A stretch of DNA of 64,000 nt from Pseudomonas fluorescens (lineage in GTDB: Bacteria > Pseudomonadota > Gammaproteobacteria > Pseudomonadales > Pseudomonadaceae), in the NCBI RefSeq assembly GCF_001648775.1, contig NZ_LVEJ01000018.1:241403-305402 (forward strand). The letters run 5' to 3'. Shown piece after piece: positions 55,655 to 64,000 of this stretch. How positions within the stretch are numbered: position 1 is the stretch's first letter; each line of letters opens with the position of its first letter. The translations under genes and the position numbers were made by a program. The notes beneath the pieces were generated by a model that saw nothing but the letters and a program-made list of their open reading frames with translations, ran no database searches and was not told where the DNA came from.

Positions 55655-57013
55655 TTACAAGATGTTCAGTGGGTATTCGGTGATCAGGCGGAACTCTTTG
55701 ACGTCGCCTTCGCCTTCGTCAGCGTTAGCGGTGTGCCACGCTTGGCGAATACGGAAAGACAGGTCTTTTGCCGGACCGCTTTGAACCACGTACTTGGCTT
55801 CAAAGTTGGTTTCGTGATGTTTGCCGTCTTCGCCGTAAGCGCCGGTATAAGAGCTGACGGTCGGAGTGTTGGTGCCGTCGATGTTCCAGCCATTGACGTA
55901 ACGGACCATGAAGCTCAGACCAGGAACGCCATACTCGGCCATTTTCAGGTCGTAGCGGGCTTGAACGGATTTCTCGCCAGGACCGTTGAAGTCAGAGTAC
56001 TGGATGGAGTTGGCGAGGAAGATCGAGTCACCACCGCGGTTCGAAGGACCGTGGCCGCCGACACCGATGTAGTCAAACGGAGTGTCACCGTTGACCTTCT
56101 GGAAGGCGAGGGTGAAGGTGTGAGCTTTCAGGAACGAGAACGCAGCAGCCAGGGAGAACGCAGTGTTGCTGATCTCGCCTGCTTCAGCACGACCGGTGTC
56201 GGTGGTGCGGTAGATGTTACCGTCCAGGTTCAACGACTGATCGCCACCCATCGGGATGGTGTAGTTCAGGTTGGCGTAGTACTGGTTCCAGATGTCTTCC
56301 AGCTTGGCGCCATACAGCGAAGCGGACAGATTGTCAGTGATACCGTACTTACCGCCGAAGTAGTCGATGGAGTCAGCTTTGACGCCGGCGTAAGTGGCCC
56401 ACAACTCGCCATCACGGGCGTTTTTGTCCTGGCTGGTGGCCGAGTAGAAGTGACCGGCTTCGAGGTCAAGGTCTTTGACTTCGCTGCTCTGCAGCTGGAA
56501 GCCGCTGGCAGTTTGCGGAATGATCCGGGAACCACCGACAGCGAACACTGGAGCAGTGCTTGGCTGCATATCGCCGACTTTCAACTCGGTTTTGGATACG
56601 CGGAACTTGATGGCTGCGCCGGCTTTACCTTGACTGTCATTGACGTCGCGGGCGTAACCGTTGGCTTTGATGGTATCGCTACGGCTCATGTTGCCCGAAC
56701 CGGAAGTACCGTCACCGCCATCGAGTTTCAAGGCCAGGTAACCGAATGCATCAATACCAACACCAACGGTACCTTGGGTGTACCCGGAGGTGAAGTTGCC
56801 CAGGAAGCCCTGAGTCCAGTCTTTCTGGTCATGGCCGCCGTTTTTGTTGTCGCGGTTGAAGTAGTAGTTCTTCAACGTCTCGGTGAGTTTCGCGTCTTCA
56901 ACAAAACCTTTGGCTTCAGACTGGTCACTTACAAACGGTGCGGCCGTAGCCATTTGAGTACTGGCTGCTGCAGCAACTGCCAGTGCGATCATGCTCCACT
57001 TCATCACGCGCAT
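55655..57013 (-). CDS. OprD-family outer-membrane porin (OprE-like)
   Basis: A 452-residue protein with a signal peptide (MKWSMIALAVAAAASTQMATA, cleaved after AxA), then FVSDQSEAKGFVEDAKL, a typical OprD-family N-terminus, and alternating amphipathic strands ending in LNIL. AAGGAG lies 9 nt before the ATG at 57013. It forms a substrate-selective channel for small organic molecules. Sequence suggests the OprE/OprQ branch, not certainly. Confidence 0.88.
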   Translation of the reverse strand: MRVMKWSMIALAVAAAASTQMATAAPFVSDQSEAKGFVEDAKLTETLKNYYFNRDNKNGGHDQKDWTQGFLGNFTSGYTQGTVGVGIDAFGYLALKLDGGDGTSGSGNMSRSDTIKANGYARDVNDSQGKAGAAIKFRVSKTELKVGDMQPSTAPVFAVGGSRIIPQTASGFQLQSSEVKDLDLEAGHFYSATSQDKNARDGELWATYAGVKADSIDYFGGKYGITDNLSASLYGAKLEDIWNQYYANLNYTIPMGGDQSLNLDGNIYRTTDTGRAEAGEISNTAFSLAAAFSFLKAHTFTLAFQKVNGDTPFDYIGVGGHGPSNRGGDSIFLANSIQYSDFNGPGEKSVQARYDLKMAEYGVPGLSFMVRYVNGWNIDGTNTPTVSSYTGAYGEDGKHHETNFEAKYVVQSGPAKDLSFRIRQAWHTANADEGEGDVKEFRLITEYPLNIL

Positions 57014-57910
57014 CGTGATTTGCTCCTTTGGTTTTAGAAGAGTACTGCCGTCCCACCTGTTTTATTATCTGGGCGGCTCTTTCTTTTTGTGTCGGCGCAA
57101 ACTTATATCACGCCGACAATGTTGGCGATACTTGCTAATCCAACCTTTCAGCTTCTTTACGACGGTGTCGCAAACGGCGTGGTGGAGGTCGCAAATTCAC
57201 AGTACCAATGCAGCCGGACTGACAACTTTATCGCTGTTTCTGGGCCTTTTTGCATCGGTAAAAAAGAGTCCCTGGCAAAACACTTGAATCTCCATCGGGC
57301 AACCCTGCCACTGTTCTTATTGGGCTTGACGCAACCACTTCCGGTGGCGCGCTTATAGTCCATATGGGTACGAATGCAACAAGCGTGCACAAACCGCGAT
57401 TTCACTGCGGTTATTTTTCTGAACCCCCGCCTGCTTCTGTAAAAACCTCATAAATACGGGGCGCCAAGCCGCTTTTTATCAGGGCTTGACGCCATTCCTC
57501 CTATGGTGTTGCCACGCTCAATAACGCGCGTGACAACCAAAAACGTTACCGGTTCACCCCGCCAGTGAGTATTTGGCGGATGCCCGACGCAGTGAGCGTA
57601 GACGCACTGTGCGGTTTTGGTGCAAAAAAATTTACAGCTGTTCTGAATTCATACAGCTTGCACAGGCAGTAACGCTGAACGCCTCTGCAGATTTCGGTCA
57701 TTTTTTCGAGCTCAGCGGCGAAGTTGGTTCCGTGCTGGTGCGTTGGCGCCCGTAAATGTCACATGTCGGGGCATCGGCAGGGCGCCGGATTACACCGTCG
57801 TCGTGAAGGCGGGCGCATTCGCAGGTATGCTGCCGTCCTGTCGCTTGGTGCGCTGTCTCTATGGATCAGCCGCTAAGCTGAATAATGAAGATCAGCCGGG
57901 AGTGCATGCA
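57014..57910. promoter_or_regulatory. Long non-coding region between porin and HIT genes
   Basis: About 900 bp without a convincing gene. The porin promoter should lie in the first ~150 bp. A hairpin AACCGC-N9-GCGGTT followed by ATTTTT (57392-57418) lies about 40 bp after a TATAGT (about 57352), so a short untranslated RNA is conceivable. Frames running into the HIT gene from 57743 lack a ribosome-binding site. Confidence 0.4.
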
Positions 57911-58336
57911 GTGTTTGCTTTAGATTCACGACTTCAACAGGACACGCTGACCATCGGTGATTTCCCACTGTGCCGATTGCTGCTGTCCAACGACGCCAAT
58001 TACCCGTGGTTCATCCTGGTGCCTCGTCGCGACGATATCAGTGAGTTGTTTCAGTTGGATGTCGCCGATCAACAGCAGCTGTGGCAGGAAACCACCGCCC
58101 TGGCTGAGCTGCTCAAGGATTTGTTCGACGCCGATAAGCTGAACGTCGCAACGCTGGGCAACGTCGTCGCTCAGTTGCACATGCATGTGATTGTGCGCAA
58201 GCGCGACGACGCAGCATGGCCGGCGCCAGTCTGGGGCAAGCACCCGGCCAAGCCATACAGTGCCGAGCAGGTCGCCGCCATTCGCGAACGTTTGCAGCGG
58301 GTCTTGACCGAGCATTTCACCTTTGTGGAGGGCTGA
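57911..58336 (+). CDS. HIT-family nucleotide-binding protein
   Basis: A 141-residue protein from the GTG at 57911, with GGGAG 8 nt upstream. The histidine triad is QLHMHVIVR. HIT proteins hydrolyse or transfer nucleoside phosphoramidates and dinucleotides. slyX follows after 3 bp. Confidence 0.88.
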   Translation: MFALDSRLQQDTLTIGDFPLCRLLLSNDANYPWFILVPRRDDISELFQLDVADQQQLWQETTALAELLKDLFDADKLNVATLGNVVAQLHMHVIVRKRDDAAWPAPVWGKHPAKPYSAEQVAAIRERLQRVLTEHFTFVEG

Positions 58337-58339
58337 GTC

Positions 58340-58546
58340 ATGAGCCTGGAAGATCGCGTTACCGATCTGGAAAGCCGTCTGGCGTTTCAGGATGACACCA
58401 TTCAGGCGTTGAACGACGTGCTGGTGGCGCAGCAGCGAGTGGTCGAGCGTCTGCAATTGCAGATGGCTGCACTGCTCAAGCGCCAGGAAGAAATGGTCGG
58501 GCAGTTCGAGTCCTTCGAGGAAGACGCGCCGCCCCCGCACTATTGA
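58340..58546 (+). CDS. slyX: SlyX-family coiled-coil protein
   Basis: A 68-residue protein (MSLEDRVTDLESRLAFQDDT) forming a coiled-coil and ending PPPHY, the family signature. Function is unknown. Same transcript as the HIT gene. Confidence 0.9.
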   Translation: MSLEDRVTDLESRLAFQDDTIQALNDVLVAQQRVVERLQLQMAALLKRQEEMVGQFESFEEDAPPPHY

Positions 58547-58572
58547 GTCACGGCACAGTTTTGTGCAGGCAT

Positions 58573-58613
58573 AAAAAAACCGCGAGCAGCCAGGCTGTTC
58601 GCGGTTTTTTGCT
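58573..58613. terminator. Bidirectional terminator after slyX
   Basis: AAAAAACCGCGA and TTCGCGGTTTTTT form the stem around a loop with AGCAGCCAGGCTG, serving slyX and the convergent cold-shock gene. Confidence 0.85.
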
Positions 58614-58618
58614 TTGGA

Positions 58619-59221
58619 TCAGCGACGCGGCAGAGCGGCGATCACGTCCTCGGCTTGCAGGCCTTTGTCACGGTTCATCACCGAGAACTCGACGCGCTGG
58701 CCTTCGACCAGTACGCGGTGGCCTTCGCCACGGATGGCACGAAAGTGCACGAAAATATCATCGCCGGAATCCCGGGAGATAAAGCCGAAGCCTTTGGAGG
58801 TGTTGAACCACTTCACGGTCCCGGTATCGCGGTTGCTCATGTCGTAGCTGGTCGGTGCAGCGGCAGGTGAAGACTTATAAAAGCTGACGGCCAGGTGCAC
58901 AACCACCGCAACCAGAGCAATCAACAGGCTGAACAACACGGCAGGCTGGCCGGCGATGACGGGCATCGGCGCGATCAGGGTCAAGGTTTGCAGGACGACA
59001 GTCAGGACCAGAAGAGCGCTGACGATATTTTGCAGATGCTGACGCGGGCCCTTGTTCCAGTAAGGAATCACTGGCGCGAGAAGCAGGTTCAGCAGGCCGA
59101 AAAAGGCCAGGTAAAGTGCATCGGGTTGTTGCAGGTAGGGAACGGCTTCGGATTTCAAGCTAGGGATGAACGACAGCAGCAATGCCGCTGCGCCCATTAG
59201 CAGGTGGACGATTTTCAACAT
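58619..59221 (-). CDS. Membrane protein with C-terminal cold-shock domain
   Basis: A 200-residue protein from the ATG at 59221. Four hydrophobic segments lie in residues 1-115. Residues ~130-200 are a cold-shock domain with RNP1 (KGFGFISRD) and RNP2 (DIFVHFRAI). The membrane-anchored RNA/DNA-binding arrangement is seen in Pseudomonas. Role unknown. Confidence 0.9.
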   Translation of the reverse strand: MLKIVHLLMGAAALLLSFIPSLKSEAVPYLQQPDALYLAFFGLLNLLLAPVIPYWNKGPRQHLQNIVSALLVLTVVLQTLTLIAPMPVIAGQPAVLFSLLIALVAVVVHLAVSFYKSSPAAAPTSYDMSNRDTGTVKWFNTSKGFGFISRDSGDDIFVHFRAIRGEGHRVLVEGQRVEFSVMNRDKGLQAEDVIAALPRR

Positions 59222-59533
59222 TTTAATTGGCTCACGTTTATGACGGCTCACAAGGAAGAGCTGAAGGCGTACGGTTCGCTTCGTAACGAAATAAAGAGGC
59301 GGTAGGCACGTACACGGCATCAGCCTATGCGCAAGACCCCGAAAAACGGGGCATAGCGACACACTGCCTATTTAACAGTAAAGGCGGCAGCTACTCAAAT
59401 CAGCCCGGCCAGTGGCACTGTGCCGGTCGATTTGTCGCAGCCTGTGCCGCCGATCAGGGCTGCGAGGTGTCGGCAGCCTTGCTAGAGTGGGTCTGCACCT
59501 GCTGGATGAATTCAATCGCCTTAGGGGGTAAAC
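59222..59533. promoter_or_regulatory. Region upstream of dps
   Basis: About 310 bp between divergent genes with no ORF. CTAGAGT near 59484 could be the -10 of an RpoS-type dps promoter; AGGGGGT is the dps ribosome-binding site. Confidence 0.4.
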
Positions 59534-60004
59534 ATGGCAATCGATATCGGTATCAGTGAAGAAGATCGCAAGTCCATCGTCGAAGGGCTGTCGCGTCTGC
59601 TGTCGGACACCTACGTGCTGTATCTGAAAACCCATAACTTCCACTGGAATGTCACCGGTCCGATGTTCCGTACGCTGCATTTAATGTTCGAGGAGCAATA
59701 CAACGAGCTGGCGCTGGCCGTGGACTTGATCGCCGAGCGCATTCGGGCGCTGGGGTTTCCGGCGCCGGGCGCCTATGCCACCTACGCACGTCTTTCTTCT
59801 ATTAAAGAGGAGGTGGGTGTACCCAGCGCCGAGAACATGATCAAGCAACTGGTCGAGGGTCAGGAAGCCGTGACCCGTACCGCACGCGGTATTTTCCCGC
59901 TGCTGGACAAGGTCAGCGACGAGCCAACGGCAGACCTGTTGACCCAGCGCATGCAGGTGCACGAGAAAACCGCGTGGATGTTGCGTGCATTGCTCGAAGC
60001 CTGA
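59534..60004 (+). CDS. dps: Dps-family ferritin-like protein
   Basis: A 156-residue protein. LYLKTHNFHWNVTGPMF and FEEQYNELA are the inter-subunit ferroxidase motifs of Dps. It stores iron and protects DNA in stationary phase. Confidence 0.93.
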   Translation: MAIDIGISEEDRKSIVEGLSRLLSDTYVLYLKTHNFHWNVTGPMFRTLHLMFEEQYNELALAVDLIAERIRALGFPAPGAYATYARLSSIKEEVGVPSAENMIKQLVEGQEAVTRTARGIFPLLDKVSDEPTADLLTQRMQVHEKTAWMLRALLEA

Positions 60005-60189
60005 TCGACAAAGGTGCGCGGGCTTGTTTGAAAGGCCCGCGCGTTGTCCGAAGTCTTACTTGTGTGGTCGGCTTATCCTACGGCGTCGGTCAACAAGTCA
60101 TCTGGATATAACTTTGCGTCTGCGTTTTTATGAAGGGCACAGGATGTGTCTTTTTCAATAAGCAGAGATGGCAAAGGAGTGTCACCTAT

Positions 60190-60528
60190 ATGGTAGATGG
60201 AGACAGGCGAGGCGACAGGGTTGTCGGTTTGCCACAGGCGTTGAAAGTCGATCCGTTCGTCAACGAATTCGACATGTCGTTGATCCAGCCTTTGTCGCGG
60301 TCCGTGCGTCTGAACGGGTATGCGACCTGCCTGCGGCTGGAGCAGGTTTACTGGAATATCCTCGGCAACATGGCGGCCGATAATGGTTGTTCGGTCAGTT
60401 CGCTGCTGTCCCACGTTGATCGTGAAGTGCATTTGCGTCACGGCGGGGTGAAAAACTTCAGTGCGCTGGTGCGAGTGGTTTGCGTAATGAATGGGGTCGA
60501 GAAGCAAATGCCGGCGGTTTCAGTCTGA
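60190..60528 (+). CDS. Ribbon-helix-helix domain protein
   Basis: A 112-residue protein from the ATG at 60190 (AAGGAG 10 nt upstream). The core (SVRLNGYATCLRLEQVYWNIL, then SVSSLLSHVDREV) resembles RHH_4/Arc-like DNA-binding domains found in Pseudomonas. No partner gene is adjacent. Confidence 0.75.
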   Translation: MVDGDRRGDRVVGLPQALKVDPFVNEFDMSLIQPLSRSVRLNGYATCLRLEQVYWNILGNMAADNGCSVSSLLSHVDREVHLRHGGVKNFSALVRVVCVMNGVEKQMPAVSV

Positions 60529-60550
60529 AACGGCGTTTGCCAATGAGGTC

Positions 60551-60584
60551 GCGGCCTGTGCAGTCTTACGGCTGCACAGGCCGC
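60551..60584. terminator. Strong hairpin after the RHH gene
   Basis: GCGGCCTGTGCAG pairs perfectly with CTGCACAGGCCGC around an 8-nt loop; only a short T-run (ATTTAA) follows. A TATAAT (60595-60600) just beyond it is a probable -10 for fmdB-aspS. Confidence 0.65.
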
Positions 60585-60659
60585 ATTTAATGGATATAAT
60601 CCCGCTCTTTCGCCGCAAAGCCCTGCGCGCGGTGGCAATCTGATCGCCGAGACACCCCC

Positions 60660-60881
60660 ATGCCGATGTACGATTACCAATGCGCTTCCTGTGGTCATCA
60701 GTTGGAAGCCATTCAAAAGATCAGCGAGGCACCGCTGGTCGACTGCCCTGCCTGCCAGGCGCCAGAGCTCAAGAAACAGCTGTCCATGCCGGGCTTTCGC
60801 CTCAGCGGCAGCGGTTGGTACGAAACCGATTTCAAGACCGGGACCAAGAAGAATCTGGCCGGTGGCGACAAATCTGACTAG
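60660..60881 (+). CDS. FmdB-family zinc-ribbon protein
   Basis: A 73-residue protein (MPMYDYQCASCGHQLE) with CASC and CPAC pairs forming a zinc ribbon and a basic tail. It sits 100 bp before aspS, as is usual in pseudomonads. Function unknown. Confidence 0.9.
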   Translation: MPMYDYQCASCGHQLEAIQKISEAPLVDCPACQAPELKKQLSMPGFRLSGSGWYETDFKTGTKKNLAGGDKSD

Positions 60882-60981
60882 GGTCTACAGCCTGAGTCGA
60901 ACGACACGCGCGAGCTACCGGGTCGCTTGAATGCGCCGGGATCTCCACCGAATTTCGAATTACGAGAAGCGAACCACTATC

Positions 60982-62757
60982 ATGATGCGCAGCCACTATT
61001 GCGGCCAACTGAACGAAAGCCTGGAAGGTCAGGAAATTACCCTTTGCGGATGGGTTCACCGTCGTCGCGACCACGGCGGGGTGATTTTCCTCGATATCCG
61101 TGATCGTGATGGTCTGGCTCAAGTGGTATTCGACCCGGATCGCGCCGAGAGCTTCGCTGCTGCTGATCGTGTGCGCAGCGAATACGTAGTGAAGATCACC
61201 GGCAAGGTGCGTCTGCGCCCGGCCGGTGCGACCAACGCGAACATGGCTTCGGGCATGATCGAAGTGCTGGGCTATGAGCTGGAAGTGCTGAACGAATCGG
61301 AAACCCCGCCGTTCCCGCTGAACGAGTTCTCCGACGTGGGCGAGGAAACCCGTCTGCGTTATCGCTTCCTTGACCTGCGTCGTCCGGAAATGGCCGAGAA
61401 GCTGCGTCTGCGTTCGCGCATGACCACCAGCATCCGTCGCTTCCTCGACGAGAACGGCTTCCTCGACGTCGAGACGCCGATCCTGACCCGTGCCACCCCT
61501 GAAGGTGCGCGTGACTATCTGGTGCCGAGCCGTACTCACGCCGGTTCGTTCTTCGCCCTGCCGCAATCGCCACAGCTGTTCAAGCAACTGCTGATGGTCG
61601 CCGGTTTCGACCGTTACTATCAGATCGCCAAGTGCTTCCGCGACGAAGACCTGCGCGCTGACCGTCAGCCAGAATTCACCCAGATCGACATCGAGACCAG
61701 CTTCCTCGATGAAAAAGAGATCATGGGCCTGACCGAAGAAATGATCCGCAACCTGTTCAAGGAAGTGCTGGGTCTGGAATTCGGCGACTTCCCGCACATG
61801 ACCTTCGAAGAAGCCATGCGCCGTTACGGTTCCGACAAGCCAGACCTGCGTAACCCGCTGGAACTGGTCGACGTTGCCGATCAACTCAAAGAAGTCGATT
61901 TCAAAGTGTTCAGCGGCCCGGCCAACGACCCGAAATGCCGTATCGCTGCACTGCGCGTTCCAGGCGGTGCGAGCATGCCGCGCAAGCAGATCGACGATTA
62001 CACCAAGTTCGTCGGCATCTACGGTGCCAAGGGCCTGGCGTACATCAAGGTCAACGAGCGCGCTGCCGGTGTTGATGGTCTGCAATCGCCGATCGTGAAG
62101 AACATCCCGCTGGAAAACCTCAACGCCATTCTCGATCGCGTTGGCGCAGTCGATGGCGACATCGTGTTCTTCGGTGCCGACAAGGCCAAGATCGTCAGCG
62201 AAGCCTTGGGCGCACTGCGCATCAAGCTCGGTCACGACCTCAAGCTGCTGACCTGCGAGTGGGCGCCAATGTGGGTCGTCGACTTCCCGATGTTCGAAGA
62301 GAACGACGACGGCAGCTTCTCCGCACTGCACCACCCGTTCACCGCACCGAAGTGCACGCCGCAAGAGCTCGAAGCCAACCCGGCTGGCGCTCTGTCCCGC
62401 GCGTACGACATGGTCCTGAACGGCACTGAGCTGGGTGGCGGTTCGATCCGTATCCACCGTAAAGAGATGCAACAGTCGGTATTCCGTCTGCTGGGTATCA
62501 ACGAAGCGGAACAGGAAGAGAAGTTCGGCTTCCTGCTCGATGCGCTGAAGTACGGTGCACCGCCGCACGGTGGTCTGGCCTTCGGTCTGGACCGTCTGGT
62601 GATGCTGATGACCGGCGCCCAGTCGATCCGTGAAGTGATTGCCTTCCCGAAAACCCAGAGTGCTGCCGACGTCATGACGCAAGCGCCGGGTGTGGTGGAT
62701 GCCAAGGCATTGCGCGAGCTGCACATTCGTTTGCGCGAAACGCCAAAGGCTGAGTAA
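60982..62757 (+). CDS. aspS: Aspartyl-tRNA synthetase
   Basis: A 591-residue protein from the first of two ATGs at 60982. The OB-fold anticodon domain (CGWVHRRRDHGGVIFLDIRD), class II motif 2 (FRDEDLRADRQPEFTQ) and motif 3 (GLAFGLDRL) are present, with a GAD insertion. Probably the non-discriminating bacterial type. Confidence 0.96.
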   Translation: MMRSHYCGQLNESLEGQEITLCGWVHRRRDHGGVIFLDIRDRDGLAQVVFDPDRAESFAAADRVRSEYVVKITGKVRLRPAGATNANMASGMIEVLGYELEVLNESETPPFPLNEFSDVGEETRLRYRFLDLRRPEMAEKLRLRSRMTTSIRRFLDENGFLDVETPILTRATPEGARDYLVPSRTHAGSFFALPQSPQLFKQLLMVAGFDRYYQIAKCFRDEDLRADRQPEFTQIDIETSFLDEKEIMGLTEEMIRNLFKEVLGLEFGDFPHMTFEEAMRRYGSDKPDLRNPLELVDVADQLKEVDFKVFSGPANDPKCRIAALRVPGGASMPRKQIDDYTKFVGIYGAKGLAYIKVNERAAGVDGLQSPIVKNIPLENLNAILDRVGAVDGDIVFFGADKAKIVSEALGALRIKLGHDLKLLTCEWAPMWVVDFPMFEENDDGSFSALHHPFTAPKCTPQELEANPAGALSRAYDMVLNGTELGGGSIRIHRKEMQQSVFRLLGINEAEQEEKFGFLLDALKYGAPPHGGLAFGLDRLVMLMTGAQSIREVIAFPKTQSAADVMTQAPGVVDAKALRELHIRLRETPKAE

Positions 62758-62767
62758 GACGGGCCTG

Positions 62768-62796
62768 AAGGCGCATCTTCGGATGCGCCTTTTTTC
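62768..62796 (+). terminator. aspS terminator
   Basis: AAGGCGCATC and GATGCGCCTT form a stem with a TTCG loop, followed by a T-run. Confidence 0.9.
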
Positions 62797-62886
62797 TTTC
62801 TATAGAGAGCAGGTCGAGATTTTTTTGTTTGCTGGCCGCTGCATGAGCAGGGCGGGCAACGTTTCAAAGAGAATTCGGAGCGAGTT

Positions 62887-63633
62887 ATGGCAGGTCATTC
62901 CAAGTGGGCGAACATCAAGCACCGCAAAGAACGTCAGGATGCCAAAAGAGGCAAGATCTTCACCAAGTGGATCCGTGAACTGACCGTTGCGGCCCGTCAG
63001 GGCGGCGGTGATCCGGGCTCCAACCCGCGTCTGCGTCTGGCCCTGGACAAGGCGTTGAGCGCGAACATGAGCCGCGACATCATCGACCGTGCCGTTGCGC
63101 GCGGCGCCGGTGCCACCGAAGCGGACAACGTTGAGGAGCTGACCTACGAAGGTTACGGCCCGGGTGGCGTGGCGGTGATGGTCGAATGCATGACCGACAA
63201 CCGCAACCGCACCGCAGCGGCTGTGCGCCACGCGTTCAGCAAGTGCGGTGGCAACCTCGGCACCGACGGTTCGGTGGCGTATCTGTTCGAGCGTAAAGGC
63301 CAGATCAGCTTCGCGCCGGGCGTCGATGAAGACGCGCTGACCGAAGCAGCACTGGAAGCCGATGCCGATGACGTGGTCAGCCACGAAGACGGTTCGATCG
63401 ACGTGTTTACTTCGTTCACCAGTTTCTACGCCGTGCGAAACGCGCTGGAAGCCGCTGGCTTCAAAGGTGATGACGCGGAAATCGTCATGCAGCCAACCAC
63501 CAGCGCCGAGCTGGATCTGGAAGGTGCGGAGAAGGTGCTCAAGCTGATCGACATGCTTGAGGATCTGGATGACGTGCAGAACGTCTACTCCAACGCGGAT
63601 ATTCCGGAAGACGTGGCCGCTCAGCTCGGTTAA
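62887..63633 (+). CDS. YebC/PmpR-family protein
   Basis: A 248-residue protein starting MAGHSKWANIKHRKERQDAKR, the family hallmark. Members act as transcriptional regulators or translation factors. It precedes ruvC, the conserved order. Confidence 0.95.
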   Translation: MAGHSKWANIKHRKERQDAKRGKIFTKWIRELTVAARQGGGDPGSNPRLRLALDKALSANMSRDIIDRAVARGAGATEADNVEELTYEGYGPGGVAVMVECMTDNRNRTAAAVRHAFSKCGGNLGTDGSVAYLFERKGQISFAPGVDEDALTEAALEADADDVVSHEDGSIDVFTSFTSFYAVRNALEAAGFKGDDAEIVMQPTTSAELDLEGAEKVLKLIDMLEDLDDVQNVYSNADIPEDVAAQLG

Positions 63634-63650
63634 GAGCGGCTAGGCTTCAA

Positions 63651-63742
63651 TGTGGGAGCGAGCCTGCTCGCGAATGCGGATTTTCAGGCAACATCGTTGC
63701 TGACGATAAAACCGCTTTCGCGAGCAGGCTCGCTCCCACATT
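63651..63742. repeat. REPIN: inverted pair of REP elements
   Basis: TGTGGGAGCGAGCCTGCTCG (63651 on) and its reverse complement ending at 63742, between yebC and ruvC. Confidence 0.9.
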
Positions 63743-63791
63743 TGTTATGGGTTGGTTTGAAAATCGTGCTTTTACCGAATCTGCAGGCGTT

Positions 63792-64000
63792 ATGACTTTA
63801 ATTCTTGGTATCGACCCCGGTTCGCGCATTACCGGTTACGGGATTGTTCGCGATACCGGGCGTGGCGGCTGTATTTATGTGGCTTCGGGCTGCATCCGTA
63901 CCGGTGCGGGTGAGTTGCACGAACGTTTGCAAATCGTTTATCGCGGTGTTCGCGAAATCATTCAGACTTACGGCCCGGTGACCATGGGCATCGAAAAGGT
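63792..64000 (+). CDS. ruvC: RuvC Holliday-junction resolvase (3' end beyond window)
   Basis: The first 69 codons are present, starting MTLILGIDPGSRITGYG with the catalytic Asp (GIDPG) and ending at the second acidic motif (GIEKV). It cleaves Holliday junctions with RuvAB. Confidence 0.95.
   Translation, partial: MTLILGIDPGSRITGYGIVRDTGRGGCIYVASGCIRTGAGELHERLQIVYRGVREIIQTYGPVTMGIEK

Noticed and set aside
60832..62724. A 630-codon open frame antisense to aspS
   Set aside because: Shadow of aspS caused by high GC; no family resemblance.

Overview
The window is chromosomal DNA of a Pseudomonas of the fluorescens type. Pointers are an MvaT nucleoid protein, an OprD-family porin, a Pct-like amino-acid chemoreceptor, gene orders such as dciA/secA/argJ and aspS-yebC-ruvC, and several copies of the GTGGGAGCGAGC REP/REPIN element between core genes. 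Most of it (28.6-64 kb, plus 1-2.24 kb) is ordinary, GC-rich, tightly packed core genome.

The exception is about 2.25-28.57 kb. A 26.3-kb genomic island splits an operon of six genes. RDD, SpoIIM, DUF4129 and DUF4350 genes (32968 down to 28575) lie on one side, and their normal operon partners moxR and DUF58 (2240 down to 1) on the other, all on the minus strand. The right end of the island carries four overlapping genes: three large tyrosine-recombinase-like proteins and a small HTH/coiled-coil protein. This is the ginABCD layout of GInt islands (related to Tn554 tnpABC). Imperfect inverted repeats and a GATCC direct repeat mark the probable ends.

The main cargo is arsenic biology. A minus-strand ars operon (arsC, arsR, arsB, a second arsC, arsH; 7520-4197) handles inorganic arsenic. 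Its arsB is broken by an extra copy of an 8-bp tandem repeat. Diverging from a cysteine-rich MarR-type regulator is a plus-strand cluster (8405-14392): a GntP-like permease, a radical-SAM protein ending in RCCLKC (ArsL), an undescribed cysteine-tailed protein that looks like a degenerate ArsM paralogue, an ArsM-type methyltransferase, an AqpS-like aquaglyceroporin and an ArsN/PAT-type acetyltransferase. I read this as a biosynthesis, export and self-resistance cluster for the organoarsenical antibiotic arsinothricin, with one extra gene of unknown role.

The rest of the island (2664-3647 and 14.5-22.9 kb) looks like defence cargo: a TIR/SEFIR-like protein, an HNH protein divergent from a PHP-plus-SMC-like ATPase, an XRE regulator with a perfect operator dyad opposite a gene of unknown function, and an Mrr-nuclease/STAND-NTPase protein.

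Right of the island lie the split operon, sbcB, mvaT, purU, a three-gene envelope/glycosyltransferase operon, a MITE-like 4x100-bp tandem array, a Pct-like chemoreceptor, a HerA-like ATPase, dciA, secA, argJ, a GST, a Nudix-ThiE fusion, pduO-type cobalamin adenosyltransferase with a histidine kinase, panE, yajQ, mscS, an OprD-type porin, HIT, slyX, a cold-shock membrane protein, dps, an RHH protein, fmdB, aspS, yebC and the start of ruvC. I found no tRNA, rRNA or CRISPR array.
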